Source: Hyphomicrobium_A sp964493785 (lineage in GTDB: Bacteria; Pseudomonadota; Alphaproteobacteria; Rhizobiales; Hyphomicrobiaceae). From it: a stretch of 64,000 nt of DNA. A program made the position numbers and the translations under genes. Shown piece after piece: positions 58,935 to 64,000 of the stretch. Numbering within the stretch: the first letter of the stretch is position 1; each line of letters opens with the position of its first letter. The DNA is taken from assembly GCA_964493785.1 (NCBI GenBank), contig CAZBPM010000007.1:70721-134720 (forward strand), written 5' to 3'. The notes under the pieces were generated by a model. It worked only from the letters and a program-made list of their open reading frames with translations. It was not told the origin of the DNA and ran no database searches.

Positions 58935-59546
58935 ATGGTAGAGCAGCTGCAGCAACTGGAAGCGCGCTGCCGGACCGTGCTCGGCGACGCCCTGACTGGC
59001 TCCCGCATCGCATATGGCGAGCTGACAGTTGAGGTTGCGCGCGACAGGATCATCGAGGTGCTCACGGCGCTGCGCGATGATCCGGCCTGCCTCTTCGAGA
59101 TTCCGATCGACATCTGCGGCGTCGACTATCCGGCCCGCAAGGAGCGCTTCGACGTCGTCTACCACGTGCTTTCGCCGCGCCATAATCAGCGCATCCGCGT
59201 CAAGCTGACGACCGACGAGGTGACGCCGGTCCCGAGCGTCATCACCGTCTTCCCCGCTGCAAACTGGTTCGAGCGCGAAGCCTACGACATGTACGGCATC
59301 CTGTTCTCCGGCCACCCTGATCTGCGCCGCCTTCTCACCGACTACGGCTTCCAGGGCCATCCGCTGCGCAAGGATTTCCCGCTCACCGGCTACGTCGAGG
59401 TTCGCTACGACGAGGCGCAGAAGCGCGTCGTCTATGAACCCGTCGAGCTGGTGCAGGAGTTCCGCTCGTTCGACTTCGAGTCCCCCTGGGAAGGTACCGG
59501 CTCGGTGCTGCCGGGTGACGAGAAGGCCTCCGCCGGCAGGGCGTGA
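58935..59546 (+). CDS. nuoC: NADH-quinone oxidoreductase subunit C
   Basis: A 203-residue subunit (30-kDa type, not fused to NuoD). Diagnostic stretch: FPAANWFEREAYDMYGILFSGHPDLRRLLTDYGFQGHPLRKDFPLTGYVEVRYDE. Part of the peripheral arm near the Q-module. Start ATG 58935. Five genes lie between it and nuoD, four of them not related to complex I. Confidence 0.96.
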   Translation: MVEQLQQLEARCRTVLGDALTGSRIAYGELTVEVARDRIIEVLTALRDDPACLFEIPIDICGVDYPARKERFDVVYHVLSPRHNQRIRVKLTTDEVTPVPSVITVFPAANWFEREAYDMYGILFSGHPDLRRLLTDYGFQGHPLRKDFPLTGYVEVRYDEAQKRVVYEPVELVQEFRSFDFESPWEGTGSVLPGDEKASAGRA

Positions 59547-59566
59547 CCATCTTGCGGAGGTGAGCT

Positions 59567-59935
59567 GTGGCACGCTCCGGTCCTGATATCGTGCCGCTCG
59601 CTATTGCTGTTGTCGCTGGCGTGCTGAGCTGGGACGTCGTGCGCCTTTTCGGCCAGCATCCCGAGGCGTGGGATGATCCGCTGTATTGGATGCTCGGCTT
59701 GCCGCTGATGATCGCCGCGGCCTTTCTCCTTGGGCTCGGCTTCCCGGAGTATCCGTGGCGCTGGGCCATTGCCATTGTCGGCGCCCAGGCGGTGTGGGTG
59801 ACCTTCCTCACGCTCGCTTCCGACGCCTCCGCGAGCCTGCTGCCGCTAGGCCTCCTGACGTTCGCTGCACTGGCACTGCCTTGCCTCGCAGCGGCGTATG
59901 CTGGCCAATGGCTGCGTCGCCGACTGCCTGAGTAG
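59567..59935 (+). CDS. Hypothetical membrane protein inside the nuo operon
   Basis: A 122-residue product with about four helices (LAIAVVAGVLSWDVVRLF, LGLPLMIAAAFLLGLGF, WAIAIVGAQAVWVTFLTLA, LPLGLLTFAALALPCLAAAYAGQWL). The start is GTG 59567 with GGAGG 9 bases upstream. The next gene follows 4 bases after its stop. Function not recognised. Confidence 0.72.
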   Translation: MARSGPDIVPLAIAVVAGVLSWDVVRLFGQHPEAWDDPLYWMLGLPLMIAAAFLLGLGFPEYPWRWAIAIVGAQAVWVTFLTLASDASASLLPLGLLTFAALALPCLAAAYAGQWLRRRLPE

Positions 59936-59939
59936 CGCC

Positions 59940-60368
59940 ATGGCCATCACCGAGGAGCGCCTGGAGCACATCCGAGCCAACGCCGAGCTGGTTGCCCGTG
60001 AGCTTGCTCACGAGCGCGGCGCAGATGTCGGCTTCAACAGCGATGGCGTAGCCTACGTCGAGCAGTTCATCGAGCGTCAGCGGACGGGATTCCCCGAGAC
60101 GGCGCAGCAACTCGTCGGCGTCCTTGGCTGCTACCTGGGTGAGGCGATCATAGAGGCTGTACCGAACGCCGACTGGGCGGAGGACCAGGGCGGAGCGCTC
60201 ATCGTCCTCTTCGCCAACGGCGACAGCGCTTATCCCTTCCACAAAGTCGAGAAGCAGATCGCCGAAGGCCGCGACGCCGGGGAGTCGATCCTGAGCTTCT
60301 ACAACGTATGCCTGCACTTCGTGGCCGCCGGGAAGATCGGCCAAGCCGCGAGCAAGGAGACGCCATGA
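59940..60368 (+). CDS. Hypothetical soluble protein inside the nuo operon
   Basis: A 142-residue product, not assigned. It begins MAITEERLEHIRANAELVAREL, has ADVGFNSDGVAYVEQFIERQRTGF and LVGVLGCYLGEAIIEAVPNADWAEDQGGALIVLFANGDSAYPFHKVEKQIAEG, a shape reminiscent of DUF3806-like small proteins. Its stop overlaps the next start (ATGA). Confidence 0.65.
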   Translation: MAITEERLEHIRANAELVARELAHERGADVGFNSDGVAYVEQFIERQRTGFPETAQQLVGVLGCYLGEAIIEAVPNADWAEDQGGALIVLFANGDSAYPFHKVEKQIAEGRDAGESILSFYNVCLHFVAAGKIGQAASKETP

Positions 60369-60817
60369 AGGACACCCTGAAGCCTGGCGACAAAGCGCAA
60401 TTCTCCTTCCGTGTTCCTGCCGAGAAGACGGTGCCGCACCTCTATCCCGAGGCGCCCGAATTTCGCGAAATGCCGACCGTGTTCGCCACCGGGTTCATGG
60501 TCGGGCTGATGGAATGGACCTGCCTCAAGGTGCTGGCTCCGCATATGGACCCAGGCGAGGGCAGCCTCGGTGTCCATATCAACGTCTCTCATTCTGCCGC
60601 CACCGTGCCGGGCCAGACCGTCACCGTGGATGCCGAATGCACCGCCGTCAGCGGCCGCCGCGTCAGCTTTCACGTCAAGGCACACGACGGCATCGACGTC
60701 ATCGGCGAGGGCACCCACGAGCGCATGATCATCCCGTGGGCTCGCTTCGTCGCCCGCGTCAACGAGAAGGCGAAGCTCGCCCGAGCCGACACCATTGCTC
60801 ACAAGCCGGGAGACTGA
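60365..60817 (+). CDS. Hotdog-fold thioesterase-like protein
   Basis: A 150-residue protein. MPTVFATGFMVGLMEWTCLKVL and GSLGVHINVSHSAATVPGQTVTVDAECTAVSGRRVSFHVKAHDG fit the FlK-type fluoroacetyl-CoA thioesterase/hotdog family, with Glu in LMEWTC and His in VHINVSHSA as catalytic candidates (E/H as in FlK). Start ATG 60365 overlaps the upstream stop as ATGA. Substrate unknown; an acyl-CoA hydrolase near complex I is unusual. Confidence 0.78.
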   Translation: MKDTLKPGDKAQFSFRVPAEKTVPHLYPEAPEFREMPTVFATGFMVGLMEWTCLKVLAPHMDPGEGSLGVHINVSHSAATVPGQTVTVDAECTAVSGRRVSFHVKAHDGIDVIGEGTHERMIIPWARFVARVNEKAKLARADTIAHKPGD

Positions 60818-60818
60818 C

Positions 60819-61250
60819 ATGGCCGCCGAAATCTCCGGACGGTGCCTCTGCGGTGCGGTCAGCTACAAGGCCACCTTGCCGTCGCACGACGTCAGCGTCT
60901 GCCACTGCGGTATGTGCCGTCGCTGGACCGGCGGGCCGTTGATGTATGTCGACGTCGAGGGGGCGCCGTCGTTTGCCGGCCGTGACGAGGTTGGCCTTTA
61001 TCGCTCCTCCGACACCGGCGAGCGCGGCTTCTGCAAGCGTTGCGGCTCGGTGCTGTTCTGGAAGGTGGCTGGCCAGGAGCGTTACGCCTTTACCGCCGGC
61101 TCGCTCGATCAGGCCGACGGGCTTACCCTCACCAAGGAAATCTTCATCGAGGACAAGCCCGCGTTCTACGAATTCGCCAATGCGACGGAGAAACTCTATG
61201 GCTCCGATGCGATGGCGGTCTATACCGGTACCGGCGACGAACCCAAGTGA
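60819..61250 (+). CDS. GFA family zinc-type protein
   Basis: A 143-residue protein with the GFA fold: ISGRCLCGAVSYKA, VSVCHCGMCRRWTGGPLMYVDV and RGFCKRCGSVLFWK contain the zinc-binding cysteines of the glutathione-dependent formaldehyde-activating family. These proteins are often uncharacterised and not necessarily formaldehyde-related. It begins one base after the thioesterase stop and ends 10 bases before nuoD. Confidence 0.9.
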   Translation: MAAEISGRCLCGAVSYKATLPSHDVSVCHCGMCRRWTGGPLMYVDVEGAPSFAGRDEVGLYRSSDTGERGFCKRCGSVLFWKVAGQERYAFTAGSLDQADGLTLTKEIFIEDKPAFYEFANATEKLYGSDAMAVYTGTGDEPK

Positions 61251-61260
61251 GAATAGCGGC

Positions 61261-62451
61261 ATGGCCGAGACAGACATCCGTCAGTTCAACATCAACTTCG
61301 GACCCCAGCATCCGGCTGCCCACGGCGTGCTTCGCCTTGTGCTGGAGCTGGACGGCGAGGTCGTCGAACGCGTCGACCCGCACATCGGTCTGCTTCATCG
61401 CGGCACCGAGAAGCTGATCGAGCACAAGACCTACCTGCAGGCCATCGGCTACTTCGACCGGCTGGACTACGTCGCTCCGATGAACCAGGAGCACGCGTTC
61501 TGCCTCGCCGCCGAGAAGCTTCTCGGGCTGGAAATCCCCAAGCGCGCCCAGCTCATCCGCGTGCTCTATTCCGAGATCGGCCGGCTGCTCTCCCACCTTC
61601 TTAACGTGACGACCCAGGCCATGGACGTCGGCGCACTCACCCCGCCGCTGTGGGGCTTCGAGGAGCGCGAGAAGCTGATGGTCTTCTACGAGCGTGCCTC
61701 GGGCAGTCGCATGCACGCCAAGTATTTCCGCATCGGCGGCGTGCACCAGGACCTGCCGCCCGATCTCATCGACGACATCGCCGATTTCTGCGAAACCCAC
61801 CCTAAGGTGCTCGACGACATCGAGACGCTGCTCACCGGCAACCGAATCTTCAAGCAGCGCAATGTCGACATCGGCGTCGTCAGCCTGAAGGAATGTTTCG
61901 ACTGGGGCTTCTCCGGCGTCATGGTGCGCGGCTCAGGCGCCGCCTGGGACCTGCGCAAGGCCCAGCCGTACGAGTGCTACTCCGAACTCGATTTCGACAT
62001 CCCGATCGGCAAGAACGGCGACTGCTACGATCGCTACCTCTGCCGCATGCAGGAGATGCGCGAATCCGTGAAAATCATGAAGCAATGCTGCGACAGGCTC
62101 CGGTCCCCGGAAGGGCAGGGGCCGGTCAACGCTGCCGACAAGAAGGTCGTGCCGCCCCGCCGCGCTGACATGAAGCGATCGATGGAAGCGCTGATCCACC
62201 ACTTCAAGCTCTACACCGAGGGCTTCCACGTGCCTGAGGGTGAGGTCTACGCCTGCGTCGAGGCGCCGAAGGGCGAGTTCGGCGTCTACCTTGTTGCTGA
62301 CGGCTCCAACAAGCCATACCGCTGCAAGATCAGAGCCCCCGGCTTTCCGCATCTGCAGGCGATGGATTACATGAACCGCGGCCACATGCTTGCCGACGTT
62401 TCCGCCATCCTCGGCTCACTCGACATCGTCTTCGGCGAAATCGACCGGTAG
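61261..62451 (+). CDS. nuoD: NADH-quinone oxidoreductase subunit D
   Basis: A 396-residue subunit (49-kDa type). The N-terminus INFGPQHPAAHGVLRL is diagnostic; HIGLLHRGTEKL includes quinone-pocket residues; the C-terminal SLDIVFGEIDR matches the family end (DPVFGEVDR). ATG 61261 fits this N-terminus; the frame is open far upstream over the GFA gene but that part is a shadow. Confidence 0.97.
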   Translation: MAETDIRQFNINFGPQHPAAHGVLRLVLELDGEVVERVDPHIGLLHRGTEKLIEHKTYLQAIGYFDRLDYVAPMNQEHAFCLAAEKLLGLEIPKRAQLIRVLYSEIGRLLSHLLNVTTQAMDVGALTPPLWGFEEREKLMVFYERASGSRMHAKYFRIGGVHQDLPPDLIDDIADFCETHPKVLDDIETLLTGNRIFKQRNVDIGVVSLKECFDWGFSGVMVRGSGAAWDLRKAQPYECYSELDFDIPIGKNGDCYDRYLCRMQEMRESVKIMKQCCDRLRSPEGQGPVNAADKKVVPPRRADMKRSMEALIHHFKLYTEGFHVPEGEVYACVEAPKGEFGVYLVADGSNKPYRCKIRAPGFPHLQAMDYMNRGHMLADVSAILGSLDIVFGEIDR

Positions 62452-62456
62452 TCGTC

Positions 62457-62807
62457 ATGATCGATCCAGCATTCTTTCTGGCGATCGGAGCAGTAGGCTG
62501 GGGCCTGTCTCTGGCCCTCTATCGGCCGCTCGCGCGCGTCGCCGGCTGGCCGCTGGGAACGGCACAGGAAAAGCTTCCGACGCTGACGCTGCTGCTGGCG
62601 CTGACGGCGATCATCGCCGGGATCATCCTCGCGGTTGCGCGGGGGCCACTGAACGGTGGAATTATAATCCTGATCTTTGGGGTAGGACTTAGCGTCTTCT
62701 GGTGCGGTTTCCTGCGCGTCGGCGCGCAATCTGCGCTGTTATTGGCGCCCCTCGCAGCGCTCGCTCTCACCGCAGCGTTGGTGCTCGCGCAGACCGGCTA
62801 CATCTGA
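62457..62807 (+). CDS. Hypothetical membrane protein inside the nuo operon
   Basis: A 116-residue product with about four helices (FFLAIGAVGWGLSLALY, LTLLLALTAIIAGIILAVA, GIIILIFGVGLSVFWCGFL, LLLAPLAALALTAALVLA). It starts 5 bases after nuoD. Not recognised; no motif shared with complex I membrane subunits. Confidence 0.7.
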   Translation: MIDPAFFLAIGAVGWGLSLALYRPLARVAGWPLGTAQEKLPTLTLLLALTAIIAGIILAVARGPLNGGIIILIFGVGLSVFWCGFLRVGAQSALLLAPLAALALTAALVLAQTGYI

Positions 62808-62979
62808 CGCAATTGTGAGCCCGGGTGCGCGCCCGCGTGCGCTTGCGTTGCGCGCTTGTTAGACGTAGTGAACGAGTGATTGTGCGCTGCGACAATATCA
62901 GCTTAAGTGCGCGCTGAGCAGAGCCGGTCCGGGCCAGACCCAGAACAATAGCCCGAAGTGCTCTCGAGAGGTCCCAGCC

Positions 62980-63603
62980 TTGGCCGTCCGTCGCCTTTAT
63001 CCCGAGCAGCCTGTGAGCTTTGCCTTCACGCCGGCGAATCTGGCCTGGGCGAAGCGCGAGATCGCGAAGTATCCCGCCGGCAAAGAGGCGTCCGCGGTGA
63101 TCCCGCTGTTGTGGCGCGCGCAGGAGCAGGAGGGCTGGACGACCGAGCCCGCCATCCGCGCCATCGCCGACATGCTGGGCATGGCCTACATCCGCGTCCT
63201 CGAGATAGCGACGTTCTATACGATGTTCCAGCTTGCCCCTGTCGGTAAGAAGGCCCATCTGCAGGTGTGCGGCACGACCCCTTGCATGCTGCGCGGCTCC
63301 GAGGCGCTGATCGAAATGTGCAAGGAGCACATCGCCGAGCACCCGCACGAGCTGTCCCGGAACGGAGACTTCTCCTGGGAGGAAGTCGAGTGCCTTGGCT
63401 GCTGCGCCAACGCACCCGTGGTGCAGATCGGCAAGGACACTTACGAGGATCTCGATCCGGAGCTGTTCGCAAGGCTGCTGCGTGACCTCGATGCCGGCAA
63501 GCCGGTTAAGCCCGGCTCGCAGACGGGACGGCAGGCTTCGTGCCCTGCCGGCGGCCCGACGACGCTGCTCGGCGATGGCGAGCGCAACACGGAAAAGGTC
63601 TGA
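62980..63603 (+). CDS. nuoE: NADH-quinone oxidoreductase subunit E
   Basis: A 207-residue 24-kDa-type subunit with the N1a 2Fe-2S ligands in VCGTTPCMLRG and ECLGCCANAP. FYTMFQLAPVGKKAHLQVC is the usual family segment. The start is TTG 62980, preceded by GAGAGG about 8 bases upstream; no ATG is available near the conserved N-terminus. A 172-base gap separates it from the preceding hypothetical gene. Confidence 0.95.
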   Translation: MAVRRLYPEQPVSFAFTPANLAWAKREIAKYPAGKEASAVIPLLWRAQEQEGWTTEPAIRAIADMLGMAYIRVLEIATFYTMFQLAPVGKKAHLQVCGTTPCMLRGSEALIEMCKEHIAEHPHELSRNGDFSWEEVECLGCCANAPVVQIGKDTYEDLDPELFARLLRDLDAGKPVKPGSQTGRQASCPAGGPTTLLGDGERNTEKV

Positions 63604-63617
63604 GACGGAGCGCTGCA

Positions 63618-64000
63618 ATGCTGCAGGACAAGGACCGCATCTTCCGCAACCTCTACGGCTTCCATGACTGGCGCCTTGCCGGCGCACGCGCGCGCGGCGC
63701 CTGGGACAACACCAAGGACCTCATCGACAAGGGCCAGGACTGGATCATCAACGAGGTGAAGGCCTCAGGCCTGCGCGGTCGCGGCGGCGCCGGCTTCCCG
63801 ACGGGCCTCAAATGGTCGTTCATGCCCAAGAACGACCCGCGCCCGTCCTACCTCGTCATCAACGGCGATGAATCCGAGCCCGGCTCCTGCAAGGACCGCG
63901 AGATCATGCGCCATGATCCGCACCTGCTGATCGAAGGCGCGCTGCTCGCCGCGTTCGCGATGAAGGCCCACACCTGCTACATCTATCTGCGCGGCGAATT
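63618..64000 (+). CDS. nuoF: NADH-quinone oxidoreductase subunit F (partial, cut by window end)
   Basis: The first 127 residues of the FMN-containing NADH-binding subunit, running off the right edge. It begins MLQDKDRIFRNLYGFHDW and contains LRGRGGAGFPTGLKWSFMPK, the FMN/NADH-binding glycine loop, and YLVINGDESEPGSCKDREIMRHDPHLLIEG, both diagnostic. Start ATG 63618 is 14 bases after nuoE. Confidence 0.96.
   Translation, partial: MLQDKDRIFRNLYGFHDWRLAGARARGAWDNTKDLIDKGQDWIINEVKASGLRGRGGAGFPTGLKWSFMPKNDPRPSYLVINGDESEPGSCKDREIMRHDPHLLIEGALLAAFAMKAHTCYIYLRGE

Overview
The window is high-GC DNA from an alphaproteobacterium, most likely of the order Hyphomicrobiales (Rhizobiales). The evidence is the order tig-clpP-clpX-lon-hupB-tRNA-Val followed further on by nuoA onward, a fixNOQP/fixGHS-type cbb3 oxidase operon, CcrM-clade-like gene content and heavily GC-biased third codon positions. 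No prophage, insertion sequence, CRISPR array or rRNA was seen.

Bases 1-17,250 are a cell-surface polysaccharide cluster. It encodes an O-antigen polymerase/ligase-like membrane protein, a Wzz/GumC-type co-polymerase without kinase domain, three GT4 glycosyltransferases, a GT14 branching-type transferase, an FkbM methyltransferase, a Wzm/Wzt ABC exporter pair, an acyltransferase-3, a WecG/TagA-type GT26, a WcaJ-type initiating phosphotransferase and a GINT1-like protein. A calcium-binding-type EF-hand protein sits inside it. A CoA-transferase follows at 17.4-19.4 kb.

Bases 19,475-23,313 (minus strand) hold a compact operon: NfrB-like processive GT2, WecB (UDP-GlcNAc 2-epimerase) and an HlyD-like adaptor. 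This looks like a ManNAc-type polysaccharide synthesis/secretion unit built differently from the E. coli NfrAB system, and is the best candidate here for an undescribed system.

Bases 23,600-29,230 (minus) are a sulfide-detoxification module: DUF2892 protein, split YeeE/YedE halves, persulfide dioxygenase, a phosphatase/rhodanese-loop domain fused to sulfide:quinone oxidoreductase, TauE exporter, and a Crp/Fnr regulator, with FNR-like boxes near three of the transcription units. Directly upstream on the same strand (29.3-35.8 kb) is a cbb3 oxidase operon ccoNOQPGH-S that lacks the usual copper ATPase gene ccoI between ccoH and ccoS. Bases 35.8-38.3 kb add two divergent small Cys-containing secreted paralogues (DUF2946-like), a second FixK/Fnr-type regulator and a Csp-like copper-storage protein. 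Together these suggest a low-oxygen, copper-dependent respiratory block that could accept electrons from sulfide. A mercaptopyruvate sulfurtransferase and cysteine synthase continue the sulfur theme to 41 kb.

Bases 41.5-48.8 kb are housekeeping: tRNA-Leu, trigger factor, ClpP, ClpX, Lon, HU and tRNA-Val, with several clear hairpin terminators. Bases 48.9-57.4 kb are an accessory block (methyltransferase, DUF1993, tRNA-Asp, two Rnk-like proteins, glutamate dehydrogenase, a tandem pair of ArnT/PMT-like glycosyltransferases with duplicated leaders, SnoaL-like protein). From 57.5 kb to the right edge runs the complex I operon nuoABCDEF (nuoF cut by the edge), interrupted by six small non-nuo genes in the same orientation.
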